From Pseudoalteromonas sp. '520P1 No. 423' (GTDB lineage: Bacteria; Pseudomonadota; Gammaproteobacteria; Enterobacterales; Alteromonadaceae), in the NCBI RefSeq assembly GCF_001269985.1, contig NZ_BBZB01000001.1, positions 3,782,001 to 3,846,000 of the forward strand: a stretch of DNA of 64,000 nucleotides, written 5' to 3'. The notes under the pieces were generated by a model. The model worked only from the letters and a program-made list of their open reading frames with translations. It searched no databases and was not told where the DNA came from. How positions within the stretch are numbered: position 1 is the stretch's first letter; each line of letters starts with the position of its first letter. This document shows positions 36,249 through 45,903 of this stretch, piece by piece. The position numbers and the translations under genes are program-made.

Positions 36249-38312
36249 TTATTTTGCAGTAATGCGTTTAATATCGACTTGAGGAGATTCGTAACCTGTA
36301 AATAATAGCCAGTTATTCTCTGGTACATAAGTCATGCCACGTGTACGACTAAAACTTCTTTCAGGGACGCGGATAATATCTTTATGCACTTGCGTCTCAA
36401 AATTATAAAAGCTCAAACGGTAGTCATTTCCTTTAACATTAAAATAATAAATACCTTTATCAGTATATTGCCACCCCGTACTACTTGGAAGTTTAATATC
36501 TGCGAGTAATTTTCGCTCTTGAGTTGGTGCTATTAATGGCAATCGCCATAACCCTTTACCACGACCTTTACTATAGATAAGGTCACCAGCAGAGGTTTCA
36601 ACGCCATAATTACCACCATTTTGTGTTAACTGCTTAACTTGCTCACCATTAACAGAGACTTGATGTAAATTTGTATTATCTGATACATAAATTGTTTGGT
36701 TGTCTCCAGACCAGCTGGGTTTATTGTGAAAAACTAACCCTGTATCTAATCGTTTTAGGTTTTGAGTTTGTACATTAATAACATATAACTCATTGCTATC
36801 AACAGTATTCACTATAAAGGCAATATGTTTACCATCGTGTGACCAAACAGGATTTTTAATGGTTTGCTTTAACTGCGTAAGCTTCTGTTTTTTTATGCCA
36901 TCAAGACCACTTATCCAAAGTTCATCAAACCCCGACTCATTTGAGATCATAGCTAATTGTTTTGATGCGATAGAATAATTAGGATATCTAAAATTAAATT
37001 CCGACTGTAATAATGGGAATGGAGACGAGGCAACTTGTGCATCTAACTCTACATGCATAATAGAAGTATCTATTTGCCAGTTATGATAATAAATTGTATT
37101 TTCATCAGAGTAGTGTGGAAAGCTCACGCCAGAAATTGGCAGCTTAACAAACTCAGCACTTTCTACATCCATTTCAAAACCATATCGTTTACCGTGCTCT
37201 ATAGCTGCAAAGATCAGTTTATTTTCTGAAGGGTGCCAATCTAAGCCTCTAATATCAAGATAACCAGAAGTTAAACGCCTTTCTATCCCTGAGCTTATTT
37301 CATGAATAAAAATATCTTCATGACCTGATTCTGTATTTCTTGAAATAACCAAATACTTTTGATCTGGACTAAACGCAATTGATTCATCTGTATAATCGCA
37401 ATTTTGTAAACAAGTTAATCGCTTAGCTGGTATTTCTGAGTTTAGTTTTTTTAGATATATGGCTTTTTTAGCATTTTTATCACTAATACCCGCATACGCT
37501 AATAATAAACCATCGTTTGAAATCGCGACCGAGCTACTTCTATTTGATTCACACTTCCCTAAAAGTTCGACCATAGAGGTTTGCAGATCTTTTTTAACTA
37601 TTTGACAGCCTTCTTGACTGCTTCTGCGATAATAATAAAGCGCACTACCATCAGGCGCCCAAACCGTTCGTCCTTCCCTGAATTTGGAATGTGTTAAGTT
37701 TCTTGCAGCTAAATCAGGTTGCGATAAATCTTTTAAATATAAATCAATATTACGATTCATTTGACGCCACGAAAAAGCTAAATAGCGTCCATCAGGGGAT
37801 ACTGATGGGTATAACTCACGACCTGGGTATTGCGTAACTAAGGCTGGTTTTGAAAACTGTGTTTTTTGAGTTTGATCTGGCCAAGATATAAAACCAATAA
37901 ATATTAAAGCAAATAAAGCTAAAGCATATAAAGACCAAGTACGTGACCAAGTAATATTAAATGACTTATTTAGTTCTTGATTTGATTTTATATACTCAGG
38001 TTCAATTAATAATTTGTAACCTGTTTTACGAATTGTTTCGATAAACTCAATATTAGCATCAAAGCTTTTTAAGCTTTTTCTTAAATGCCAAATTGCATTT
38101 GTTAATGCTTTTTCCCCAACATAAAAATTACCATCCCAAATTTCTTCAATGATCTGTTCACGTGTAACTAAATTAGGATATTGCTGTGCTAAAAAAGCCA
38201 ATACTTCAATAAACTTAGGCTGTAAAGTCAGTTTAGTATCACCATTAGAAATAATATTTTCTGGTGGCTGAACTTTACACTGATTAAGTTTAAAGGACGT
38301 ATTTAGGTTCAT
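36249..38312 (-). CDS. ToxR/CadC-like membrane regulator with periplasmic WD40-like (PD40) propeller
   Basis: 687 residues. N-terminal OmpR-type winged helix (about 20-105: LTLQPKFIEVLAFLAQQ, TREQIIEEIWDG, KALTNAIWHLRKSL, IRKTGYKL), one membrane helix near 127-145, then a TolB-like propeller with repeats such as YPSVSPDGRYLAFSW, IAFSPDQKYLVIS and PVWSHDGKHIAF. So DNA binding is cytoplasmic and sensing periplasmic. It is divergent from the TonB-dependent receptor 374 bases away, which it probably regulates. Ligand unknown. Confidence 0.88.
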   Translation of the reverse strand: MNLNTSFKLNQCKVQPPENIISNGDTKLTLQPKFIEVLAFLAQQYPNLVTREQIIEEIWDGNFYVGEKALTNAIWHLRKSLKSFDANIEFIETIRKTGYKLLIEPEYIKSNQELNKSFNITWSRTWSLYALALFALIFIGFISWPDQTQKTQFSKPALVTQYPGRELYPSVSPDGRYLAFSWRQMNRNIDLYLKDLSQPDLAARNLTHSKFREGRTVWAPDGSALYYYRRSSQEGCQIVKKDLQTSMVELLGKCESNRSSSVAISNDGLLLAYAGISDKNAKKAIYLKKLNSEIPAKRLTCLQNCDYTDESIAFSPDQKYLVISRNTESGHEDIFIHEISSGIERRLTSGYLDIRGLDWHPSENKLIFAAIEHGKRYGFEMDVESAEFVKLPISGVSFPHYSDENTIYYHNWQIDTSIMHVELDAQVASSPFPLLQSEFNFRYPNYSIASKQLAMISNESGFDELWISGLDGIKKQKLTQLKQTIKNPVWSHDGKHIAFIVNTVDSNELYVINVQTQNLKRLDTGLVFHNKPSWSGDNQTIYVSDNTNLHQVSVNGEQVKQLTQNGGNYGVETSAGDLIYSKGRGKGLWRLPLIAPTQERKLLADIKLPSSTGWQYTDKGIYYFNVKGNDYRLSFYNFETQVHKDIIRVPERSFSRTRGMTYVPENNWLLFTGYESPQVDIKRITAK

Positions 38313-38686
38313 TAAGTATCAAAACTATTTATAAATATTTTGTGTCATAGCATACCTAAAACAGCATGAAAAAGGCAAAGAATTTACGATAAATAGCAAC
38401 AATACCGATAAATGTAGCAACTATAAAGATTTTTGTAACTTACTGTTTTAATTTGTGAAGATTAGAATAGATATTAAATAGATGTATAAAAGGTTAATAA
38501 TAGAGAGCCTTAATATTGAGCTAATGTAAAAACTACTTTAAAAAACAAATAAGCCAATAGGCTTAGCTTCATAAAAAACTTTTACACTGATTGAAGCAGG
38601 AGTTCAGATAAGAGCGCGTTTTTATTTGAACTACCACACATAAAATAATAAGTAGCATATAAGCAATATAGTTCAGGGGAACTCAT
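38313..38686. other. Shared promoter region of the regulator and the TonB receptor
   Basis: 374 AT-rich bases between divergent genes. No clear palindrome or hairpin stands out; a GGGGAA ribosome site precedes the receptor ATG. Confidence 0.55.
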
Positions 38687-41600
38687 ATGAAAAAATCATT
38701 TAATCGCGGTGCCATAGCAACAGCTATTGCCTTTGCAATTTCAGGTCAAGCTTTCGCAGCTGACGCTGATAATATAGAAAGAAAACAAGCACAATCTTCA
38801 ATCAGCAATCAAAAAGCACAAGAAAGTAAAGTTGAAAAAATTGTTGTTACGGGTTCACGTTTACGCCGTGATAGTTTTAGTGTTGCGACACCACTTGCAA
38901 CTATGGATAACGAAGCAATTGAAGATACAGGCCTGGGTTCTTTAGCAGAAATATTAATAGATGAATTACCACAAATAGCTGAAAGCAGTAGTAATAGTAA
39001 TTCACAATCAAATATCACAGCGACAGGTCTCTCAACTATCAATTTACGTGATTTAGGCTCAAGTCGCACATTAACACTAATTGATGGTCGTCGTGTTGTT
39101 TCTAATAGCCATGGCAGTAACTCAGTGAGTCTATCTACTATTCCTTCAGGTATGGTAAAAAAAGTTGAAGTAATTACAGGTGGTGCTTCTGCCGCTTATG
39201 GTTCTGATGCGATTGCTGGTGTTGTGAATATCATCACACAACAAGACAAAGAAGGCTTTTCATTTAAAGCCAGAGGTGGTGAAAGCGCAGAAGGCGGAGC
39301 TAAAGAGTTTACTGTAGATATGAATTACGGAACTGAGTTTGCTGACGGCCGTGGTTATGTTTATGTCAGCTCTACTTATGATAAACAGTACGGTTTAACA
39401 TTTAAAGATCGTAAACGTGCGCAGCAACAAGAATCTCATGCTTATGATAATGAAAGAATGTGTAATGCAATGCTTACCGAAGATCAGCCAAAAGATGGCG
39501 AATGTATGCGAGACATTACACAGGCTGATTGGCGCAGTCTCAATGATGCGATACCAGGTGGTGTTTTTCATGAAGGTTCAGGTAGTGTAGGTGGATTTTG
39601 GTATGATGGACAAACATTACGTGATGATTGGGTAGAAGAGAAACACGGTATCGATCGTGACCAATATGTAATGTTAAAGGTTCCTGATGAAGGTCTAAAT
39701 ACAGCTATAAAATTTGATTATGAACTGACTGATGACATTACATTTTATGCTCAAATTCAACATAGTTTAAATAAGTCATTCAACAATAAAGCCCCAGAAA
39801 GCGAAGATGAAAGCGATAAAGTAATCACATACGATGCTGCATCAGGTGAATTTGGTGAAGTGGTTGTTGGTAGAATTTCTCGTGATAATCCTTATGTTCC
39901 TGCTGAAATAGCTGAAGCAGGAGGCAGTACAATTAAGTGGGATCGTGAGTTTACAGAAGTAGGTCAAATTTATACTGATAATACACGTACTACAATTCGT
40001 AGCTGGGCAGGTTTAAAAGGCACAGTGTTTGATGGCGATTGGGATTGGGATGTATCTGTTGGTTATGGTCGATTTACTCAAGAACAGATCCGTGGTAATG
40101 AAATTAATACTATTAATGCAGGTTTCGCTTTAGATGCTGAATATGCTGAAGATGGCATGACTATTCAGTGTGCTGATGCTGATGCTAGAGCGAATGGCTG
40201 TTTACCAATGAATATATTTGGTGAAGGATCAATAACTCCTGAAGTTGCTGACTATATCCGTGCTAATCCAACTATAGATTCAACGGTAGAACAAGCAACA
40301 TTAACTGGCTATATGGCTGGTGACTTATTTGAAATGCCAGCAGGTGCTGTTGCATCCGCTTTTGGTTTTGAATATAGAAAAGATTCACAAAATATTGAAA
40401 CTGGTGGTGGCGCGACTGAAGGCGGAGTTTCATTTAACTATGTTCCTGAATACTCAGGTGAAGTAACTGTAGCAGAAATATTTGGTGAGGCTGCATTCCC
40501 ATTATTAAAAGATATTGTTGGCGCTAAAAGCTTAACAGCTGAAGTATCAATACGACTTGCAGACTATAGCTGGGCCAATACAGGTTTAATGCAAAGTTAT
40601 AAAACGGGTTTAGTTTGGGAAGTAGTTGATGGTTACGCACTTCGTGCTAACTGGGCAAGAGCGCAACGTGCACCATCTATAGATGACTTAATATCACCAC
40701 CTGCTGGTGATTATGATTCATTAACCGATATCTGTTATGGCACAACAGCAACGTCTACTGATGCAGGTCATAATAACTGTCGAAAAGAGCCAACTATTGC
40801 CGCAGCTATTGCAGAGGATGGTGAGTTTGATGAGAGCGACAATAACTACTCACCAAGTGTTGGTAATGAAGATTTAGTTGAAGAAACAGCTGATACATTT
40901 ACTTTTGGTATTACATTAGCACCATCATTTGTAGATGGTTTACGTATCGCAGTTGATTATTATGATATCGCAATTGAAGATGCGTTATCTAGCTATTCAA
41001 ATCAAGATATTATGCGCTATTGTTATGACTCTTCATTAGAATGGGAGCAAAAAGGCGGCAGTAATTCATTTTGTAATGACCTAAAACGTGATGAAACAGG
41101 TGCTTTAATAGAGGTAATACAACGAAATTATAACGTTGACGAAATTAGCACAAGTGGTTTCGATATCGCACTAGAGTATGTGCATGATTTTAATGAATAT
41201 GGTCGTATTAAACTAAAAACTGACTGGACTAAAGTGTTAGATTGGACTAAAACAGTACAATCTCCGGATGGACCTGAAACAACTAACTATGAAGGTCTTT
41301 ACAATACAGGCGTTTACGATCTACAAGGTTCAGCTTCTTTAACTTGGTATCAAGATGATTGGCGCGTTCGCTGGAGTACAAAATACAAAGGCCCTATTAG
41401 AGTGAGCCAAACCGATCATGACTCTTGGGTTGAAGACATGGCTACAAATGATGAAAACTGTGCTAGCGGAAGTGAAAACTGTATCGCAAACCCTGAAGCA
41501 TTAGCGTTTAATGAACTCGGTTCATACATTAAACATAATATCTCAGTTTCATATTCTATGGATTTAGATAATGATGGTGGTCTTCGTTTATCAGGCGGCA

Positions 41601-41719
41601 TCAACAACGTTTTTGATAATCAAGGTGACTATAGCCCAGGTGGAAAAGGTCATTATTACAGTGGTTACGGCAGCAGCGTTGGTCGCTTTGCTTATATCAG
41701 TGCGGAAGTTAAGTTTTAA
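38687..41719 (+). CDS. TonB-dependent outer-membrane receptor
   Basis: 1010 residues. Signal peptide (cleavage near AFA-ADAD, residue 24), a TonB-box-like EKIVVTGSR near 50, a plug domain with LRDLGSSRTLTLIDGRRVV and GGASAAYGSDAIAGVVNII near 160-180, then a long barrel ending in RFAYISAEVKF with terminal Phe. Energised import of a large or scarce ligand. The NIITQ plug pattern with a long extracellular-loop barrel is typical of the Alteromonadales receptors for carbohydrates or peptides rather than siderophores, but no substrate enzyme is adjacent. Likely controlled by the divergent CadC-like protein. Confidence 0.92.
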   Translation: MKKSFNRGAIATAIAFAISGQAFAADADNIERKQAQSSISNQKAQESKVEKIVVTGSRLRRDSFSVATPLATMDNEAIEDTGLGSLAEILIDELPQIAESSSNSNSQSNITATGLSTINLRDLGSSRTLTLIDGRRVVSNSHGSNSVSLSTIPSGMVKKVEVITGGASAAYGSDAIAGVVNIITQQDKEGFSFKARGGESAEGGAKEFTVDMNYGTEFADGRGYVYVSSTYDKQYGLTFKDRKRAQQQESHAYDNERMCNAMLTEDQPKDGECMRDITQADWRSLNDAIPGGVFHEGSGSVGGFWYDGQTLRDDWVEEKHGIDRDQYVMLKVPDEGLNTAIKFDYELTDDITFYAQIQHSLNKSFNNKAPESEDESDKVITYDAASGEFGEVVVGRISRDNPYVPAEIAEAGGSTIKWDREFTEVGQIYTDNTRTTIRSWAGLKGTVFDGDWDWDVSVGYGRFTQEQIRGNEINTINAGFALDAEYAEDGMTIQCADADARANGCLPMNIFGEGSITPEVADYIRANPTIDSTVEQATLTGYMAGDLFEMPAGAVASAFGFEYRKDSQNIETGGGATEGGVSFNYVPEYSGEVTVAEIFGEAAFPLLKDIVGAKSLTAEVSIRLADYSWANTGLMQSYKTGLVWEVVDGYALRANWARAQRAPSIDDLISPPAGDYDSLTDICYGTTATSTDAGHNNCRKEPTIAAAIAEDGEFDESDNNYSPSVGNEDLVEETADTFTFGITLAPSFVDGLRIAVDYYDIAIEDALSSYSNQDIMRYCYDSSLEWEQKGGSNSFCNDLKRDETGALIEVIQRNYNVDEISTSGFDIALEYVHDFNEYGRIKLKTDWTKVLDWTKTVQSPDGPETTNYEGLYNTGVYDLQGSASLTWYQDDWRVRWSTKYKGPIRVSQTDHDSWVEDMATNDENCASGSENCIANPEALAFNELGSYIKHNISVSYSMDLDNDGGLRLSGGINNVFDNQGDYSPGGKGHYYSGYGSSVGRFAYISAEVKF

Positions 41720-41765
41720 TATTTTATAAATATGACATAACTCCCAGGTTTATTCATTACCCTTC

Positions 41766-41793
41766 AAAGCCAGCTTAATCGCTGGCTTTTTTT
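41766..41793 (+). terminator. Intrinsic terminator after the TonB receptor
   Basis: AAAGCCAGC-TTAATC-GCTGGCTTT stem-loop followed by a T run, about 47 bases after the stop. Confidence 0.9.
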
Positions 41794-41876
41794 ATCTCTA
41801 ACTCTTGCTCTTATTTATCTATCTCTCCCTATCCGTTATAATCTCACTATTAAATTCTCCTTTGTGAACACCTTTA

Positions 41877-42578
41877 ATGAAATTTCCTTGTCGTTTAGAT
41901 AAATTTATTAGCCACTTGGCTGAAACTCCTAGAACAAAAGCCAAAGCAGCGATCAAAAGGAAATTTGTTACCGTTAATGATGAAGTGATCCGCAGCTTTG
42001 ATTATCAAGTTAAACCTGAAGATGTTGTTATGTTTAAAGGAGAAAAACTTGTAGATTTAGGCAAACGCTATTACATGTTAAATAAGCCTGAAGATTATGT
42101 ATGTGCCAATAGCGATGAAATGCATGCAACTGTATTTGAGCTATTAAATGAGCCTAAGCTGAGTGAGTTGCATATAGCTGGCAGATTAGATATTGATACA
42201 ACTGGTTTAGTGCTAATCACCAATGATGGTGATTGGTCACATCGTGCAACGTCACCTAGGCATCAAAAATTCAAAACTTATTTAGTTGAAACTGAAACCG
42301 AAATTACCGACCAAGAAATCGCACAACTTAAAGAAGGTGTGATGTTGCACGGAGAAAAAGCGCCTACTCTGCCTGCTAAGGTTGAGAAAATAGCTGGTTT
42401 TAGCTTAAAACTATCAATTCAAGAAGGTAAATACCATCAAGTAAAAAGAATGCTTGCAGCTGTAGGTAACAGTGTTGCTGCGTTACATAGAGAACAAGTT
42501 TCAGAGATAAGTCTAGATGAAGACTTAGCACCTGGCGATTACCGTGTGTTAACGCAAGATGAAATAAACTGCATTTAG
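41877..42578 (+). CDS. rsuA: 16S rRNA pseudouridine(516) synthase
   Basis: Isomerises U516 of 16S rRNA. 233 residues: an N-terminal S4 RNA-binding domain (RLDKFISHLAETPRTKAK to about 60) and the RsuA catalytic domain with GRLDIDTTGLVLITNDG near 101, containing the nucleophilic Asp, and a KYHQVKRMLAAVGN block near 184. RsuA rather than RluB/E/F is chosen for overall size and the S4 arrangement; confusion within the family is possible. Confidence 0.88.
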   Translation: MKFPCRLDKFISHLAETPRTKAKAAIKRKFVTVNDEVIRSFDYQVKPEDVVMFKGEKLVDLGKRYYMLNKPEDYVCANSDEMHATVFELLNEPKLSELHIAGRLDIDTTGLVLITNDGDWSHRATSPRHQKFKTYLVETETEITDQEIAQLKEGVMLHGEKAPTLPAKVEKIAGFSLKLSIQEGKYHQVKRMLAAVGNSVAALHREQVSEISLDEDLAPGDYRVLTQDEINCI

Positions 42579-42608
42579 CCCTCATTTCAAAGTATCCATA
42601 AATTAAAC

Positions 42609-42645
42609 ATTAATAAAAATCATGAAGTTCATGATTTTTATTAAT
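42609..42645. terminator. Long palindromic terminator after rsuA
   Basis: Two perfect 18-bp arms (ATTAATAAAAATCATGAA and its complement) around a single central G. The stem contains the A and T tracts, so it could work on either strand. Confidence 0.75.
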
Positions 42646-42719
42646 CAAACCCTCTAGCACTTAATTTTAAAAGCGCTATTATCATAAAGGAATAATAATA
42701 AACCAGAGGTAGTAACTAT

Positions 42720-44339
42720 ATGAGTTTACGTTCAAAAATCATTGCTTTTGTAGGGCTTTTATTTGTAGCGCTTATAAGTATTGCAGTGTTAGGTTTACAA
42801 GCTTTGCGCAGCGCCAGTGAAAGCGACAACATAGCACGTATAAATCAATTAATGAAAAGCACCACTAATATAGTTCAGCAATTTGAACAACTCTCCTCCT
42901 CAGGCCAACTAACAGAACAACAAGCAAAACAATACGCAAGCCAACTTTTAAGAGAAAATAAATACCATGATTCAGAATATGTTTATGTGGTAGATGACAA
43001 ACTCAATTTTGTTGCTACACCCCATGATCCGCAATTACATGGTACGAGCTTTAATGATTTTAAAGATGCCAAAGGCGCAAGTATCGGGCAACTAGTAGAA
43101 AGGCTGGTAGGTAATAAGGTAAATCAAATCATAACTTATCATTGGGACTCTGAACGCGATGGTGAAATAGTAGACTTAACTTCGGTTGTGCAAAAAACAG
43201 CTGATTGGGGCTGGTATATTGGAACTGGCATTAGCTATAAAGAAGTTGATGATAGATATTGGTCAAATGCAAAGTGGCTGTTAAGTTTATCAATATTAAT
43301 TGCCACAGCACTCGCATTTGCTCTGGGTCATTTTGGTTTAAAATTAAATAGCGCGTTAGGAGCTGAAATCAATCAGGTACTAAAAATCGTACGTAAAGTA
43401 TCTAAAGGTAATTTACAGCAAACCCGTACTTTCGAAAACGCAAAAAATGACAGCGTTGTCGGTGCAATAACCTATATGCAGTCAGGTTTAAAAGATGTGG
43501 TTCAAGGTATTAAAAATGTTTCTGATACTTTAAAAGATCAAACCTTAGATTCTGAAAAACGCTCAGTTGAACTAGATCACCTTACTGAAGCATTAAATAA
43601 TGAGACACAAATGGTGGCATCAGCTATTACCGAGTTAACAGCCTCTGCTGAAGCTGTATCTAGCCATGCAGAACAAACAGCTGCATCCGTCAAAGCAGCA
43701 GAAGTACAAGGTCAAAATGCACATATGCTAACTGAAGAGGCTTCCAAAACGATAAACTTATTAGAAACTCAAATTGAAAGTGCAGGATCTAATATTCAAA
43801 TACTAGATGATGAAGTTAATAACATTGCAAATGTTTTAACTGTCATTCAAGGCATTGCAGAGCAAACAAACTTACTGGCACTCAACGCAGCAATTGAAGC
43901 AGCTAGAGCCGGAGATCAAGGTCGAGGTTTTGCTGTTGTTGCAGATGAAGTAAGACAGTTAGCACAAAGAACACAAAGCAGTACCGAAGAAATTCATACT
44001 ATGATTTCTCGCTTACAGGGTGCGACCAAAGATGCTAAATCATCTGTATCACAAAGTATTTCAACCAGTGAAGAAACCGTTGAAAAATCTCAAAAGGTAT
44101 CACAAGAACTGCAAAAAATTGCAGACTCATTATCTGAAATATCTCAAATGAGTCATCAAATATCTATTGCAGCAAAAGAGCAACTAGAAGCAGGTGAAGA
44201 TACAGCTAAGCGTATTGTGAATATATCTGATACTGCTAGCAACACCTCAGAAGTATCAAATCAAGCACATTCATCGAGCGATGAAATCAAGTTATTAACA
44301 ACAAGCTTAGAGAAGGAAGTGGCTAAATTCGAGCTTTAA
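42720..44339 (+). CDS. Methyl-accepting chemotaxis protein with single Cache sensor
   Basis: 539 residues. Membrane helix about 7-28, periplasmic sCache_2-type domain about 35-180 ([30 protein letters not shown]), second helix about 187-208, a HAMP-like linker and the cytoplasmic coiled coil with the conserved tip [19 protein letters not shown] near residue 380 that binds CheA and CheW. It senses a small periplasmic ligand; Cache_2 proteins often bind short carboxylates, but the ligand is unknown. Single-gene unit. Confidence 0.93.
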   Translation: MSLRSKIIAFVGLLFVALISIAVLGLQALRSASESDNIARINQLMKSTTNIVQQFEQLSSSGQLTEQQAKQYASQLLRENKYHDSEYVYVVDDKLNFVATPHDPQLHGTSFNDFKDAKGASIGQLVERLVGNKVNQIITYHWDSERDGEIVDLTSVVQKTADWGWYIGTGISYKEVDDRYWSNAKWLLSLSILIATALAFALGHFGLKLNSALGAEINQVLKIVRKVSKGNLQQTRTFENAKNDSVVGAITYMQSGLKDVVQGIKNVSDTLKDQTLDSEKRSVELDHLTEALNNETQMVASAITELTASAEAVSSHAEQTAASVKAAEVQGQNAHMLTEEASKTINLLETQIESAGSNIQILDDEVNNIANVLTVIQGIAEQTNLLALNAAIEAARAGDQGRGFAVVADEVRQLAQRTQSSTEEIHTMISRLQGATKDAKSSVSQSISTSEETVEKSQKVSQELQKIADSLSEISQMSHQISIAAKEQLEAGEDTAKRIVNISDTASNTSEVSNQAHSSSDEIKLLTTSLEKEVAKFEL

Positions 44340-44356
44340 AAAAGCTCACTCGAACG

Positions 44357-44403
44357 AATACAGCAGTTCTAAAGCAATAGATTGCTCTAGGACTGCTGTA
44401 TTT
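44357..44403. terminator. Bidirectional terminator between the chemoreceptor and the YggN-like gene
   Basis: A long interrupted stem: AATACAGCAGT and ACTGCTGTATT pair outside, AGCAAT and ATTGCT inside, in the gap between convergent genes. Confidence 0.75.
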
Positions 44404-44431
44404 AGTTTTAGAACAGTTTCAAAATGTGTTA

Positions 44432-45253
44432 TTACAGTTCGTATTTAGGTTTTATTTTAACTAAATCAAATTGTAATAACGAAGGGATAATCTTTTGTAA
44501 GCGAGTTTCAGTTTCATCTAGTTTTTGCAAACAACTACAATATTCATCAGCTTTTGCCTCTAATACCATAGCTTTTTTCTGTAAAGATTTATCAATTTCT
44601 GTTGCTATGATATCCATTCGAGTGCCCATGTCTGTAATTCGCTCTTCTAAATTGCCCTCATCAGACTCAAAAGCATCACCTAAAGCAACTAATATCGCAC
44701 CTAAAGAACCATGAACTGCAGCATGAATTTTTTCACTAATTTCATTTTTAAAAAAGTCATCTAAACGAGATAAAGATTGTGGTGCAATATAGAAAAAATC
44801 ATCACCCCTTTTAAACTTACTCATTAAGGTTTTTTCAACATACTCTAATTGATTTTTTAATACTTGGGGCTCTTTATCTGAAAAACCTTTGACCACTTGC
44901 TCTATAGCCGTTAAACCTAAGTTAACGCCATCTGTTGCTAAATTCACTAACTCAGGTACCGTATTACGTAACCCTCGTTCAAATTCATTTAATACTAAAG
45001 TTTCATCTTCACTTAACTCAATCAATAAGCCTTTAATAAAAATTTGAGTATCCTGCTGATTTTCACCTAGGTTTATTTGCACTCGTGTTTGTGTTTTATC
45101 AACAATTCGAATCACATTTTCAGTAATAATAAGGCCATGTTCTAATTCAACATTGCACTCTTCGTCAGCAACGACGCTAAAGCTTAAGAAATAGAAGCCA
45201 AATAAAACTAAAAATAAGCCAATGCGTAACTTGTTAAACATTATTTTGCTCAT
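44432..45253 (-). CDS. DUF2884 (YggN-like) envelope protein
   Basis: About 273 residues from the ATG at 45253. A hydrophobic signal sequence (FLVLFGFYFLSFSVVAD) is followed by Cys and the ECNVELEHGLIIT start of the mature chain. A central GDDFFYIAPQSLSRLDDFF block, a helical C-terminal half rich in Glu and Lys and a CSCLQKLDETETRL region fit YggN family proteins, whose function is unknown. Other ATGs up- and downstream are possible; the upstream one would put a long hydrophilic stretch before the signal. Confidence 0.7.
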   Translation of the reverse strand: MSKIMFNKLRIGLFLVLFGFYFLSFSVVADEECNVELEHGLIITENVIRIVDKTQTRVQINLGENQQDTQIFIKGLLIELSEDETLVLNEFERGLRNTVPELVNLATDGVNLGLTAIEQVVKGFSDKEPQVLKNQLEYVEKTLMSKFKRGDDFFYIAPQSLSRLDDFFKNEISEKIHAAVHGSLGAILVALGDAFESDEGNLEERITDMGTRMDIIATEIDKSLQKKAMVLEAKADEYCSCLQKLDETETRLQKIIPSLLQFDLVKIKPKYEL

Positions 45254-45321
45254 AAAATACCAGTGGACGTACTTTAACAAAAAAAGCCCGGGATACCCAA
45301 TGACTCGATAAATAAGTTGAG

Positions 45322-45840
45322 TTATTTTGCGTAGCGAACTAATCGCACGTAGATATCAGCATTTTTACTTTTAAGATTATTTTTACCACTGTAAAAAGCA
45401 TAAGCCCACGCATGATCACCCACATCAATACTTGTAGTATTAGTCCAATAGTTTTCAGCTGGCGTATTAGGAAATAACACACTATTTACGGCTGGATTAA
45501 CACATTGCCTTTCAACCATACCTGCTAGCTGTTTAAAGTCAGGTACATGCCAATCACTAAAATCGGCAAACTGAGTTGATTGCGCAGTTTGCAAAGCTTG
45601 CTTCCAAGTCATTTGTTTAGCATCATTATCACAACTTGCTGTTTCACTGTTATATGTCTGCCCTAAACTACATCGCATCCACATCAATCCAGTTAAACTA
45701 TCTTCTACAGTACCATTCTCATTTTGCACAAAACGATCTGTTGGTGTGGTTGCTGTTAAATCATAGCAAGTCTGCGCTAATGTATATTGGCTAAATAACA
45801 GCGCTAACATTGAATAGAGTTTTATTTGAGTATTCTTCAT
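45322..45840 (-). CDS. Secreted DUF1566 domain protein
   Basis: About 172 residues. A signal peptide ends near LAQTC; the mature chain is one DUF1566 (Lcl C-terminal-like) domain: VEDSLTGLMWMRC, MTWKQALQTA, WHVPDFKQLAGMV and YVRLVRY are its usual blocks. Four Cys suggest disulfides. The ATG at 45840 has GGA upstream; a TTG 12 bases earlier is less likely. The next gene upstream, on the same strand, ends in the same domain, so the pair may act together. Function not known. Confidence 0.75.
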   Translation of the reverse strand: MKNTQIKLYSMLALLFSQYTLAQTCYDLTATTPTDRFVQNENGTVEDSLTGLMWMRCSLGQTYNSETASCDNDAKQMTWKQALQTAQSTQFADFSDWHVPDFKQLAGMVERQCVNPAVNSVLFPNTPAENYWTNTTSIDVGDHAWAYAFYSGKNNLKSKNADIYVRLVRYAK

Positions 45841-45903
45841 CGTATTTTCCAATTTTTTATCATGTCACACGGTGACTTTTAATAAAGCGGCTTTATAGCT
45901 TTA

